Below, in pieces: positions 46,557-54,550 of a stretch of 64,000 bases of DNA. The DNA comes from Zhouia spongiae (GTDB lineage: Bacteria > Bacteroidota > Bacteroidia > Flavobacteriales > Flavobacteriaceae). The position numbers and the translations under genes are program-made. The stretch is taken from contig NZ_CP094326.1 in assembly GCF_022760175.1 (NCBI RefSeq), forward strand, positions 2,406,804-2,470,803. Direction: 5' to 3'. How positions within the stretch are numbered: position 1 is the stretch's first letter; each line of letters begins with the position of its first letter. The notes under the pieces are model-generated. The model made no database searches, was not told the DNA's origin, and was given only the letters and a program-made list of their open reading frames with translations.

Positions 46557-47120
46557 TTAGTTCTCGTTATTTAATGAATCTTTAGCTATTTCGATTATAT
46601 CTATGAGTTTGATAGTACTGATGAGTGGTTGGTTGGTTCCGATTTTATGATCATCGCCATGGTAACCATACCCCATCACGGAAGGAAATAAGAATGTGAT
46701 CTCTTCTCCTTTTTTCATCAGTTTAATACCGGTTCTCAATCCTGGAAAATAATCTTCTTTATCGACCTTGAATTTTATGTTACCAATCTCTTCATTAGTA
46801 TATATAGTGTCATTTTCCAGTGTTCGGATGTTGTAATTAATCATCACTACATCATCTGTTTTGGGTGTATATGATGAAAGGGTGTTTTTTACATTGTAAT
46901 AATACCAGTATCCGTTTGAAGAATTTAAATACGTATGCGTGGTATCTTTGTCAATAATACTTTTAATAGAAGTCTCTTCTTTTCTTAACAGGTCTTTATT
47001 CCTTTCAATGGATTCCCGTAAAAACGAGCCTGTTTTACGAGAAACAGGTTTTCTGGGTTCGGGTTCATTGCAGGATACTGCAAGGATAGTTAAGAATAAA
47101 ATTAATAAGATGCGTTTCAT
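46557..47120 (-). CDS. gldI: Gliding motility-associated FKBP-type PPIase lipoprotein GldI
   Basis: This 187-residue lipoprotein (lipobox LAVSC, Cys17) has an FKBP domain at about 80-180 (MINYNIRTLENDTIYTN, FPGLRTGIKLMKKGEEITFL, PSVMGYGYHG). GldI is needed for gliding in Flavobacterium, probably by helping periplasmic Gld or type IX secretion proteins to fold. The nrnA stop codon abuts its ATG directly (TAA then ATG), so translation is coupled. The FKBP active site is partly divergent, as in other GldI proteins. Confidence 0.85.
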   Translation of the reverse strand: MKRILLILFLTILAVSCNEPEPRKPVSRKTGSFLRESIERNKDLLRKEETSIKSIIDKDTTHTYLNSSNGYWYYYNVKNTLSSYTPKTDDVVMINYNIRTLENDTIYTNEEIGNIKFKVDKEDYFPGLRTGIKLMKKGEEITFLFPSVMGYGYHGDDHKIGTNQPLISTIKLIDIIEIAKDSLNNEN

Positions 47121-48134
47121 TTATTGTAAATCGTTTTTATACGATGGCAATATAGCTTCTAGCTTTTTTATAGTGTCAGACATATTTGCATCACTTCTTC
47201 CGCCTGCCGCATTTATATGCCCTCCGCCGTTAAAGTGTGTTCTGGCCATTTCATTAACCGAAAAGGAACCTTTGGAACGAAGCGATATTTTAATATAGTC
47301 TCCATCATTATTTTCGATAAATATAATAGAAAGTTTTACACCTTCAATAGAGAGACCATAGTTAACAAAGCCTTCGGTATCTCCTTTTTTAAAGTTATAT
47401 TTATCAAGTTCTGTCTTTGTAAGGGTTATGTAAACCGTATTGTATTCTTTAAGGAATACAAGGTTGTTTAAGGCAACACCCAGTAAATGTAATTTATCAA
47501 TAGAGTTACTATCGTAAATTGCATTGTGTATTTCTGTGTTTTTTGCGCCTCTCTCAATTAAATCTGCAATGATCCGATGGGTGGTGCTGGTAGTAGATGA
47601 GAACCGAAAAGAGCCTGTATCGGTCATAATTCCGGCATAAAGACATGTAGCAATATCCGCATCAATTTTATCAGTACCATCTAAGAATGAGATAAAATGA
47701 TATATCATTTCACAAGTGGCGCTCATCGATACGTCAGAATACATATATTTGGCATATTCGTCAGGTTGTTGATGATGATCTATCATGGCAAAATCAACAT
47801 CCAGATTTTCAAGAAAGGGTTTCATTTCCTCAATTCTGTTTAAAGAATTAAAGTCAAGTGTAAAGATAAGATCGGATTCCCGGAGTATTTTTTTTGCTAA
47901 TTCTTCCTGGTAATCAAACTTAATGACTTCATCATTCCCGGGCATCCATTTTAAAAAGTTAGGATATTCATTGGGGGATATCACGCGAACAGAATGCTGC
48001 CCCTTTTTGAGGTAATGCATTAGCCCGAGTGATGATCCTATGGCATCACCGTCCGGGTTTTTATGTGGAATTATAGAAATTTTTTTAGGACTGGATAAAA
48101 ACTTTTTAATGTCTTTAATTTGCTTCTCTTTCAT
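47121..48134 (-). CDS. nrnA: Bifunctional oligoribonuclease/pAp phosphatase NrnA (DHH family)
   Basis: This 337-residue cytosolic phosphoesterase finishes RNA decay by degrading nano-RNAs and hydrolyses 3'-phosphoadenosine 5'-phosphate. DHH motifs are HKNPDGDAIGSSLG, FTLDFN and MIDHHQQPD. The C-terminal DHHA1 domain has FNGGGHINAAGGRSD. It is the first gene of the nrnA-gldI-PPIase operon. The coupling of an exoribonuclease to gliding chaperones is conserved context in Flavobacteriia rather than a functional link that can be proved here. Confidence 0.9.
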   Translation of the reverse strand: MKEKQIKDIKKFLSSPKKISIIPHKNPDGDAIGSSLGLMHYLKKGQHSVRVISPNEYPNFLKWMPGNDEVIKFDYQEELAKKILRESDLIFTLDFNSLNRIEEMKPFLENLDVDFAMIDHHQQPDEYAKYMYSDVSMSATCEMIYHFISFLDGTDKIDADIATCLYAGIMTDTGSFRFSSTTSTTHRIIADLIERGAKNTEIHNAIYDSNSIDKLHLLGVALNNLVFLKEYNTVYITLTKTELDKYNFKKGDTEGFVNYGLSIEGVKLSIIFIENNDGDYIKISLRSKGSFSVNEMARTHFNGGGHINAAGGRSDANMSDTIKKLEAILPSYKNDLQ

Positions 48135-48183
48135 GGGGCGCTAAGATACAATTTAATAATATAGCAATTTTAAAAAGGAATAT

Positions 48184-48191
48184 TACTTTTG
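48184..48191 (+). promoter_or_regulatory. -7 promoter box of the phosphatase gene
   Basis: TACTTTTG is a perfect TAnnTTTG, 21 bases before the ATG at 48213. It lies in the divergent gap with nrnA. Confidence 0.5.
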
Positions 48192-48212
48192 TAGCTGATC
48201 AATTACGTGTTT

Positions 48213-49241
48213 ATGCTCAAACAGATTTGTGTCCTGGTTTTAATAAGTTTAATGCTGGGGTGTGGTACGGCCAAACAGAAAAATTCTAAAGTAAAGTTCG
48301 ATAAAGAACTGGTCATTGCTTTTGGCTCTTGCGATAACCAGAAAATAGAAAACCTTTTATGGGATGATGTTTTAAAAAACAATCCTGATATCTGGATTTG
48401 GGGAGGAGATAATATTTATTCAGATCCTTATAACAAGTATAAAATGATCGGGGATTATGATATTCAGTCCCGCGGAGAGGATTATCGACAACTTATGAAA
48501 TCGACAGATATATTAGGTGTCTGGGATGACCATGATTATGGATTAAATGACGGGGGAGAAGAATTTGAATTTAAAGATGAAGCTGAACAATTGTTTTATG
48601 ATTTTTTAAACGAACCCAAGAACAGTGTTTTACGAAAAAGAAAGGGAACATATAATTCGAAAACCTACTTTAGCAGTGTTGGTTCGGTAAAAATTATATT
48701 GTTGGATACCCGCTATTTCAGGAGTCCGCTCACCAAAGATTTTGGTTCTTCAAAGCGATATATGCCAAACGCTTATGGAGATGGTACGTTATTAGGTGCC
48801 GAACAATGGAAATGGCTGGAATCTGAACTCATTAACAGTAAGGCCGACTTTAACATTATAGTAAGCAGCATTCAGATATTATCTAACAAGCATGGTTTTG
48901 AAATGTGGGGAAACTTCCCGCATGAAGTAGACAAATTGTTTAACTTGATAACTACGAGCCGGGCCAAAGGAGTGATTTTATTATCAGGAGACAGGCATAT
49001 CTCTGAATTTTCAAAAATAAATATTAACGGCTTGGGATACCCTGTTTATGATTTTACTTCGAGCGGACTGACTCATAGCTACGAAGAATTTAATGGTGAA
49101 GAAAACCCATTCAGAGAGGGTGAAGTGATTAAAGAAAGGAGTTTTGGGGTATTAAGATTAAACCTTGAAACCAAAAAAGCAACCATGCAAATGATCGGGG
49201 ATGGTAATATTTTGCTTCAAGAAGTAGATCAGGTGTATTAA
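48213..49241 (+). CDS. PhoD-like metallophosphatase lipoprotein
   Basis: This 342-residue lipoprotein (lipobox LMLGC, followed by GTAKQ) has the PhoD-type metallophosphoesterase core. It shows AFGSCDNQ, WIWGGDNIYSD with metal-binding Asp and Asn, GVWDDHDYGLND, and LLSGDRHISEF with metal-binding His. PhoD enzymes are phosphodiesterases or alkaline phosphatases that act on extracellular phosphoesters. I chose the ATG at 48213, since it gives a clean lipoprotein signal, over a GTG two codons upstream. It lies upstream of ndk, with a separate promoter between them. Confidence 0.85.
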   Translation: MLKQICVLVLISLMLGCGTAKQKNSKVKFDKELVIAFGSCDNQKIENLLWDDVLKNNPDIWIWGGDNIYSDPYNKYKMIGDYDIQSRGEDYRQLMKSTDILGVWDDHDYGLNDGGEEFEFKDEAEQLFYDFLNEPKNSVLRKRKGTYNSKTYFSSVGSVKIILLDTRYFRSPLTKDFGSSKRYMPNAYGDGTLLGAEQWKWLESELINSKADFNIIVSSIQILSNKHGFEMWGNFPHEVDKLFNLITTSRAKGVILLSGDRHISEFSKININGLGYPVYDFTSSGLTHSYEEFNGEENPFREGEVIKERSFGVLRLNLETKKATMQMIGDGNILLQEVDQVY

Positions 49242-49245
49242 CTGC

Positions 49246-49275
49246 TTGTCAGAATAATTAAAAGCATTACTTTTG
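49246..49275 (+). promoter_or_regulatory. Promoter of ndk
   Basis: TTG at 49246-49248 and TACTTTTG at 49268-49275 are 19 bases apart. This is one of the best Bacteroidota promoter matches in the window, 20 bases before the ATG. Confidence 0.65.
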
Positions 49276-49295
49276 CACCCAAATTTAAAAAACGA

Positions 49296-49715
49296 ATGGC
49301 AACAAACAGAACATTTACAATGATTAAGCCTGATGCTGTTGAAAACGGACACATCGGCGCTATCTTAGAAAAAATTACAGCTGCAGGGTTTAAAATTGTA
49401 GCGATGAAGTATACTCAGTTAAGCAAGCGTGATGCTGAAGAATTCTATGCGATTCATAGTGAGCGTCCATTTTTCGGGGAGTTGGTTGAATTTATGACCA
49501 GAGGACCGATAGTTGCGGCTATTTTAGAGAAAGGTAATGCAGTTGAAGATTTCAGGACTTTAATCGGTGCTACAAACCCGGAAGAAGCTGCAGAAGGAAC
49601 TATTCGTAAATTATATGCTACTTCAATCGGAGAAAATGCAGTTCATGGTTCAGATAGTGATGAAAATGCAGTTATTGAAGGTGCTTTCCATTTTTCAGGA
49701 AGAGAGATTTTTTAA
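49296..49715 (+). CDS. ndk: Nucleoside diphosphate kinase
   Basis: This 139-residue enzyme transfers the gamma-phosphate from ATP to nucleoside diphosphates through a phospho-histidine. The active-site His117 is in NAVHGSDS, and the N-terminal [13 protein letters not shown] and [15 protein letters not shown] blocks are canonical. Normal length. Monocistronic with its own promoter and terminator. Confidence 0.97.
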   Translation: MATNRTFTMIKPDAVENGHIGAILEKITAAGFKIVAMKYTQLSKRDAEEFYAIHSERPFFGELVEFMTRGPIVAAILEKGNAVEDFRTLIGATNPEEAAEGTIRKLYATSIGENAVHGSDSDENAVIEGAFHFSGREIF

Positions 49716-49736
49716 CGATATCTATCCAAAATTTTA

Positions 49737-49763
49737 AAAGCCCCAAGCATTGGGGCTTTTTTT
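49737..49763. terminator. Terminator between ndk and the 74-residue protein gene
   Basis: The stem GCCCCAA/TTGGGGC (49740-49746 and 49750-49756) has a 3-nt loop, seven T residues on the right, and AAAA on the left. Confidence 0.9.
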
Positions 49764-49767
49764 ATAT

Positions 49768-49992
49768 TCAATCTATAAGTTCTTCACAATAAAACCCGGC
49801 TTGAAGCAGCGGATGAATAATCTCTTCAGGTTTAATTGATTCTGATTCAATTCTAAGGATATTGTCCTGGTCTTCAAGGTCAAAGTTCCAGGAACGGGGA
49901 TTGTCGGTTATTTCATTTAAAAGCTTCTTAATCCTATTTTTAATAGTTTTTTTGTTTTGGACGGATGTTTTAAAGACTAAAACAGTTTTCAT
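49768..49992 (-). CDS. Small protein, ferredoxin-like plan, unknown function
   Basis: This 74-residue protein reads as beta-alpha-beta-beta-alpha-beta (MKTVLVFKTSV, helix KKTIKNRIKKLLNEI, NILRIESESI, PEEIIHPLLQAGFYCEEL). That is the layout of heavy-metal-associated domains, but the metal-binding CxxC is missing. I chose the ATG at 49992. It lies ten bases downstream of the DinB gene and is likely co-transcribed. No function assigned. Confidence 0.65.
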   Translation of the reverse strand: MKTVLVFKTSVQNKKTIKNRIKKLLNEITDNPRSWNFDLEDQDNILRIESESIKPEEIIHPLLQAGFYCEELID

Positions 49993-50002
49993 GGGTATGA
50001 AT

Positions 50003-50500
50003 TTAATTCCTGTCCCAGAACATAGGCGGTTCAATACCTAAGAATCTCAGGTATACATAGCCTTGTCCGCGATGATGAATTTCATTGTCTATAAAATAGA
50101 GTATGGTAGATTGTATGGTCCCATCGTACTGGCCAAAAGCAACAATTTCTTTCTGAAACTCGCTTTCTGAAATCCCATTCCAAAGTGTGTCTATTTTTAC
50201 AGTGGTTTCATCCCATAATTTTAAGATATCCTCTTTAGTGCTTAATTTTAGATCTTCGTTAAACTCTTGCCATTTTTCAGTAACGATTCCTTCAATTCCC
50301 GGGCCTGCAATAGCAAGTAGTTCTTTTATCATTGTAGCAAACGGACGCATGCCACCGATGGTATAGTTGAAAAAATCTTTTTCGGGAAAAACCTCAATGG
50401 TTCTTCTGGTCAGGCTTCTATGGCCTTGCCAATGTGCTAACAGTTGTTCTGGGGTAATGATCTTACCGGAAGTGTTCGTCTGTTTGGTTTCAGTGCTCAT
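50003..50500 (-). CDS. DinB family protein
   Basis: This 165-residue protein is a four-helix-bundle DinB/YfiT-type putative metal-dependent enzyme. The expected metal-site histidines are visible in HWQGHRSLTRRTI near the N-terminus and in FIDNEIHHRGQGYVYLRFLG near the C-terminus, which is the family hallmark. Some relatives are thiol transferases for bacillithiol or mycothiol. The actual reaction is unknown. I chose the ATG at 50500, so that the protein begins MSTETK. Confidence 0.85.
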   Translation of the reverse strand: MSTETKQTNTSGKIITPEQLLAHWQGHRSLTRRTIEVFPEKDFFNYTIGGMRPFATMIKELLAIAGPGIEGIVTEKWQEFNEDLKLSTKEDILKLWDETTVKIDTLWNGISESEFQKEIVAFGQYDGTIQSTILYFIDNEIHHRGQGYVYLRFLGIEPPMFWDRN

Positions 50501-50658
50501 AATGTAAATTTTAAAATGACTTTTTGTTATGAGCAAATTTAGAGAGGGCTAGTGACAGCCTTATGTCAGTAGGAAATAAAAAAACAAATTTCGTAGGGCA
50601 GGTGCTGAAGATCCGGTGTTTTGGAGTGCATTTCTATCGAATCATCTTCTTTTAAAAA

Positions 50659-50803
50659 CTACAGGTCGCGCAGTCGGTCCCGGTACAGTTCAACACCGTT
50701 TTTATCCTGAAGACGTTTGAGTGTAATAGCCAGGTTCTTGTATAGGATAAAGGGTAGCTGTATGAGACAGAGCGGCCGAATGTTTTTGACCCGGTGCCGG
50801 TCT
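50659..50803 (-). pseudogene. Possible 3' remnant of a coding sequence
   Basis: On the minus strand a stretch of about 50 codons, ending at a TAG (50659-50661), reads like a natural helical C-terminus: LPFILYKNLAITLKRLQD then NGVELYRDRLRDL. Upstream it runs into repeat R4 and a stop, so no intact gene exists. A decayed gene interrupted by the repeat is one reading. Chance is another. The rest of the 660-base gap between DinB and nhaA holds R4 and no gene. Confidence 0.3.
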
Positions 50804-50970
50804 TTACTCGATAACCGAGTTTAATCCGTAAGAATACCGGGGACTCCGGGGCTTGTCCCTGTGAAATACTCCTGACGGAAAAGTTCACAGGGTTTGTCCC
50901 TATGAAATAGTCCTGACGGAATTTCATAGGACTTGCGTTGAAGTGTTTTGCCCATGTGCGAGCCGGCTCC
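50804..50970 (+). repeat. Composite hairpin repeat R4 (two module B units), inverted partner of R5
   Basis: This 167-bp copy runs from TTACTCGATAACCGAG to CCGGCTCC. It contains two module B hairpins, CCTGTGAA/TTCACAGG and CCTATGAAAT/ATTTCATAGG, each with TCCTGACGGA near its tip. The sequence matches the reverse complement of R5 (52676-52824) over nearly its whole length. One long block from GTGTTTTGCC back to TATGAAATAGTCC shows only isolated differences. Confidence 0.85.
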
Positions 50971-51163
50971 GGGATAATTAACAGCATCATATGTTTAAAC
51001 CGACGTGGCGATGCTATCCGTCTGCCGAGGTAACGGCAACATCTTTTCCGTAGGCGATAATTAATTCAAAGACCAAGAGGTTTACCATAAAGGTTTAGAG
51101 TCCGGTCGATGTCAAAAACTTTCAGATGTACATGCCTGATTCTGGTCTGGTATCTTGTATTTG

Positions 51164-52477
51164 TCACTCATCGTTTTTCAGGTTGGGTTTGCTTGTAATC
51201 CTTAGAACGATGTATCCCAGGATAGCAGATAACATGGAGCCGGTCAGGATTCCTATTTTAGCTGAATCTATGTAAACAGGACTATCGGCAAAAGCCAGAC
51301 TGGCTACAAAAATAGCCATTGTAAAACCGATTCCAGCCAGGCATGCTACGCCCAGTATCTGTCCGTTATTAATATCTTCCGGTACTTCGATAATGCCCAG
51401 TTTTTTTGATAATAAAACAAGAGTGCTTATACCGATACTGTTACCGAAAATGAGGCATAGCGTAATATTAACGGCCAGAGCAGTATCGATACCTGAACCG
51501 CTGCTTAGTGAAACACCTGCATTTGCCAATGCAAAAATAGGGATGATAAAGTATGCAACCCAATCGTGTAGTTTATGCTCCAGGTGTTGAAGCGGAGACT
51601 GAAATTTATCGGTCCACTCTTCCAGGTTGTCTATTTCCGCAATTTGCTCTTTTGATAAGATGGGTTCGGATTTAATAACTCCTTGTTGTATTTTTTCGGT
51701 AATGCTGCCAAGATTCGAAACAAAGGTGCCTGTGTCTATGCGTTGTCTGATCGGTACCGCAAAGGCTAACAAGATGCCTGCTATTGTAGGGTGCACCCCT
51801 GATTTTAAAAATAATACCCAAACAATCACCCCGACCCCAAAAAGAAGGTATTTTGAGTAAAACCCTTTATAAGACAGGTAGTATAGTAATGCAAGCAAAG
51901 CAGTTGCAATCAAGATCATGTCGACTGCAATATTATGAGTGTAGAATATAGCAATAACAAGTACAGCCCCGATATCATCAACAATGGCAAAAGCAGTCAG
52001 AAAGATTTTCAGGCTTAATGGAATCCTGTTCCCCAGTAATTTAAGTACGGCCAGAGAAAAAGCAATATCCGTAGCCATCGGAATTCCCCAGCCGTTAGCA
52101 GTTTCAGGGTTTTTATTTAAAATGATAAAAACTGTCATAGGGATGAGCATACCCCCCAAGGCTGCCACGAAAGGAAAAGCCATTTTTTTTACCGAATTTA
52201 ATTCGCCTATCAGGAGTTCCCGTTTTATTTCTAATCCGATCAGGAAGAAAAAAACAGCCATAAATCCGTCATTTACCCATAACAAAAGTGGTTTTTGGAG
52301 GGAAAATTTTTCAGAACTGATACCAATTTTATAATTCCACAGGTCTGCATAACTCTCTGAAAAAGGCGAGTTTGCCCAAATGATGGCAATTACTGCAGCA
52401 CAGAATAATAGAATACCACTGAGGCTTTCTATTTTAACGAATCTTTGAAAGGGACTAATAAAAACTTTTTGGATCAT
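51164..52477 (-). CDS. nhaA: Na+/H+ antiporter NhaA
   Basis: This 437-residue inner-membrane antiporter exports Na+ in exchange for H+ for pH and salt homeostasis. It has twelve predicted helices. The ion-binding Asp167-Asp168 are in FAIVDDIGAV, and Asp137 in PMATDIAF corresponds to the third conserved Asp. A longer cytosolic loop at about 250-295 separates the halves, as in other Bacteroidota NhaA proteins. The gene is alone and is bracketed by the inverted repeats R4 and R5. Confidence 0.95.
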   Translation of the reverse strand: MIQKVFISPFQRFVKIESLSGILLFCAAVIAIIWANSPFSESYADLWNYKIGISSEKFSLQKPLLLWVNDGFMAVFFFLIGLEIKRELLIGELNSVKKMAFPFVAALGGMLIPMTVFIILNKNPETANGWGIPMATDIAFSLAVLKLLGNRIPLSLKIFLTAFAIVDDIGAVLVIAIFYTHNIAVDMILIATALLALLYYLSYKGFYSKYLLFGVGVIVWVLFLKSGVHPTIAGILLAFAVPIRQRIDTGTFVSNLGSITEKIQQGVIKSEPILSKEQIAEIDNLEEWTDKFQSPLQHLEHKLHDWVAYFIIPIFALANAGVSLSSGSGIDTALAVNITLCLIFGNSIGISTLVLLSKKLGIIEVPEDINNGQILGVACLAGIGFTMAIFVASLAFADSPVYIDSAKIGILTGSMLSAILGYIVLRITSKPNLKNDE

Positions 52478-52603
52478 AATCTGGTATAAATGCGGTTTAT
52501 TCAGTTGAGAATATGAAAAGCACAGTGATTCGCAAACCGATTTAAAAACCTAATTTTTGCCGAATATATTAAAATCTGCTGAAATTTAAGAGGTGGTTAT
52601 TAA

Positions 52604-52642
52604 GTAAACTATCTCGGGGCAAGCCCACGAGAGGGCCAAGCG
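52604..52642 (-). repeat. Repeat module A copy (part of R5 region)
   Basis: On the minus strand this reads TTGGCC, CTCTCGTGGGCTTGCCCCGAG, then TAGTTTAC, nearly identical to 45346-45381 (quoted in pieces). It forms the same CTCG/CGAG hairpin around GGGCTTGCCC. It lies 127 bases upstream of nhaA and is joined to module B copies through a short spacer. Confidence 0.8.
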
Positions 52643-52647
52643 TAAAG

Positions 52648-52669
52648 AAAAGGTCTGGTAGACCTTTTT
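52648..52669. terminator. Terminator-like hairpin inside the repeat cluster
   Basis: The stem AAAAGGTC/GACCTTTT has a 5-nt loop, with a T run on the plus side. No gene ends here, so it is more likely part of the repeat than a working terminator. It could insulate nhaA from transcription on the other strand. Confidence 0.5.
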
Positions 52670-52675
52670 AGCGAT

Positions 52676-52824
52676 GGAGCCAGCTGGCGCATGGCAAAAC
52701 ACTTCAACGTAAGTCCTATGAAATTCCGTCAGGACTATTTCACAAGGGCAAGCCCAATGAAATTCCGTCAGGACTATTTCATAAGGGCAAGCGTCGGAGC
52801 ATTTAAATCTCGATTATCGAGTAA
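52676..52824 (-). repeat. Composite hairpin repeat R5 (two module B units), inverted partner of R4
   Basis: This 149-bp copy is the reverse complement of R4 and lies on the other side of nhaA. It carries two module B units (TCCGTCAGGACTATTTCA twice on the plus strand). It ends in CTCGATTATCGAG, a small hairpin that corresponds to CTCGATAACCGAG in R4. Together with module A it fills most of the 427-base gap between nhaA and sucC. Confidence 0.85.
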
Positions 52825-52869
52825 CAAAAGCTTAATCAAATATTTTTAGTTTAATTAATTGAGGTTTGT

Positions 52870-52877
52870 TACTTTTG
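52870..52877 (+). promoter_or_regulatory. -7 promoter box of sucC
   Basis: TACTTTTG is a perfect TAnnTTTG, 27 bases before the ATG and just downstream of the repeat cluster. The -33 element is not clear. Confidence 0.5.
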
Positions 52878-52904
52878 CCTAGCTAAAATATACAACTGCT
52901 CATT

Positions 52905-54098
52905 ATGAATTTACACGAATATCAAGGAAAAGAAATATTAGCAAGTTTTGGTGTAAAAGTTCAGCGTGGTATTGTAGCACACAATGCGCAAGAAGCTGTA
53001 GCTGGTGCCAAGCAATTAACTGAAGATACCGGAACCGGATGGCATGTTATTAAAGCCCAAATTCACGCAGGCGGCCGCGGAAAAGGTGGAGGAGTAAAGC
53101 TTGCTAAAAATCTTAAGGAAGTAGAAGAAATAGCAGATCAGATTATAGGTATGGATCTCGTAACTCCTCAAACTCCTAAAGAAGGAAAGCGAGTACATCA
53201 GGTATTAGTAGCTGAGGATGTCTATTATCCCGGTCCTAGCGAAACCTCTGAGTTTTATATGTCTGTACTTTTAGACAGAAGTAAAGGGCGTAATATGATT
53301 ATGTACTCTACAGAGGGAGGAATGGATATAGAAGAAGTTGCTGAAACGACACCTCATTTGATTTTTACGGAAGAAATTGATCCTGCGATAGGCTTGATGC
53401 CTTTTCAGGCCAGGAGAGTGGCTTTTAACTTAGGGCTTTCGGGGAATGCTTTCAAGGAGATGGTGAAGTTTGTCAGTTCTCTGTACAATGCTTACGTGAA
53501 GTCAGATGCTTCGTTATTTGAAATCAACCCGGTTTTAAAGACTTCTGATGATAAGATTTTAGCAGTTGATGCTAAAGTTACTATCGACGACAATGCTTTA
53601 TACCGTCATCCTGACTATGCTGAAATGAGAGACCTTCGTGAGGAAGACCCGATCGAGGTAGAAGCAAAAGCTGCCGGATTGAACTTTGTCAACCTTGATG
53701 GTAATGTAGGATGTATGGTAAACGGAGCCGGTTTGGCAATGGCTACCATGGATTTGATTAAAATGGCCGGCGGAGCACCTGCAAACTTTTTGGATGTTGG
53801 TGGTACTGCTGATGCCAAACGTGTTGAAACGGCTTTTCGCATCATCTTAAAAGATACAAATGTAAAAGCAATCCTGGTAAACATCTTTGGTGGTATTGTA
53901 CGTTGTGACAGGGTAGCACAAGGTATTGTAGATGCATATAAGAATATGGGCGATGCTATTAATGTCCCTATCATTGTTCGTTTACAGGGAACAAATGCAG
54001 AGATTGCCAAGGAACTTATTGATAATTCAGGATTGGCTGTTCATTCAGCAATTGAATTCCAGGAGGCAGCAGATAAAGTTCAGGAGGTATTAAAATAA
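52905..54098 (+). CDS. sucC: Succinate-CoA ligase (ADP-forming) beta subunit
   Basis: This 397-residue TCA-cycle enzyme subunit works with SucD to interconvert succinyl-CoA and succinate with ATP formation. The N-terminal ATP-grasp fold begins MNLHEYQGKEILASFGV and contains KAQIHAGGRGKGGGVK. The C-terminal CoA-ligase domain has NIFGGIVRCD and FLDVGGTAD. Length is normal. The partner sucD is not adjacent, since a terminator follows directly, which is common in Flavobacteriia. Confidence 0.95.
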   Translation: MNLHEYQGKEILASFGVKVQRGIVAHNAQEAVAGAKQLTEDTGTGWHVIKAQIHAGGRGKGGGVKLAKNLKEVEEIADQIIGMDLVTPQTPKEGKRVHQVLVAEDVYYPGPSETSEFYMSVLLDRSKGRNMIMYSTEGGMDIEEVAETTPHLIFTEEIDPAIGLMPFQARRVAFNLGLSGNAFKEMVKFVSSLYNAYVKSDASLFEINPVLKTSDDKILAVDAKVTIDDNALYRHPDYAEMRDLREEDPIEVEAKAAGLNFVNLDGNVGCMVNGAGLAMATMDLIKMAGGAPANFLDVGGTADAKRVETAFRIILKDTNVKAILVNIFGGIVRCDRVAQGIVDAYKNMGDAINVPIIVRLQGTNAEIAKELIDNSGLAVHSAIEFQEAADKVQEVLK

Positions 54099-54125
54099 CA
54101 CTGTCAAATATAATGTATATGTCAA

Positions 54126-54152
54126 AGTCCGGCTTTTATGCCGGACTTTTTT
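54126..54152 (+). terminator. Intrinsic terminator after sucC
   Basis: The stem AGTCCGGC/GCCGGACT (54126-54133 and 54140-54147) has a 6-nt loop and is followed by a T run. Confidence 0.9.
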
Positions 54153-54159
54153 GTTATTG

Positions 54160-54500
54160 GTATGTGAACAATATCCCTTTTGACACTTCGAATGTAAATC
54201 TATTGTTATCCGGGATGCTTGTTTAATATATCTTAATAATTGATGATCGTTGTTGATGATTAATTGTTTATTTGAACTTACTTTTGAATGTATTTCAGGC
54301 TTTTTAAGTTTTTGATGATAATGTCATTTTTTGATCTTTTTATGCGTTTTTACTGTAATTGACCGATGAGGGTTGAAGCTGCCTGAACCAGACAGGTTTT
54401 ATTCTTTTAAGAGGATTGACGATACGTTTTTCATGTTTTTTAGTTTAATGTAAATTTTTTTAAATGTAGGTTAAGGATGACAGAAAAGGTGTGGGGTTAG
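54160..54500. other. Gene-free AT-rich stretch with a possible small transcript
   Basis: No protein-coding frame is convincing here. A perfect -7 box TACTTTTG lies at 54279-54286, and a weak hairpin CCTG/CAGG followed by TTTTATTCTTTT lies at 54382-54404. A small RNA of about 100 nt is conceivable but unproven. Confidence 0.3.
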
Positions 54501-54512
54501 GGTGTTGTGACG

Positions 54513-54520
54513 TAAATTTG
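54513..54520 (+). promoter_or_regulatory. -7 promoter box of the 113-residue secreted protein gene
   Basis: TAAATTTG is a perfect TAnnTTTG, 30 bases before the ATG at 54551. Confidence 0.45.
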
Positions 54521-54550
54521 TATCGAAATCAAAAAACAACACAAAAAACG

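Noticed and set aside
50652-50990. 112-codon frame on the minus strand between DinB and nhaA
   Set aside because: It runs through repeat R4 with a composition set by the hairpins, and it shows no domain or ribosome-binding context.
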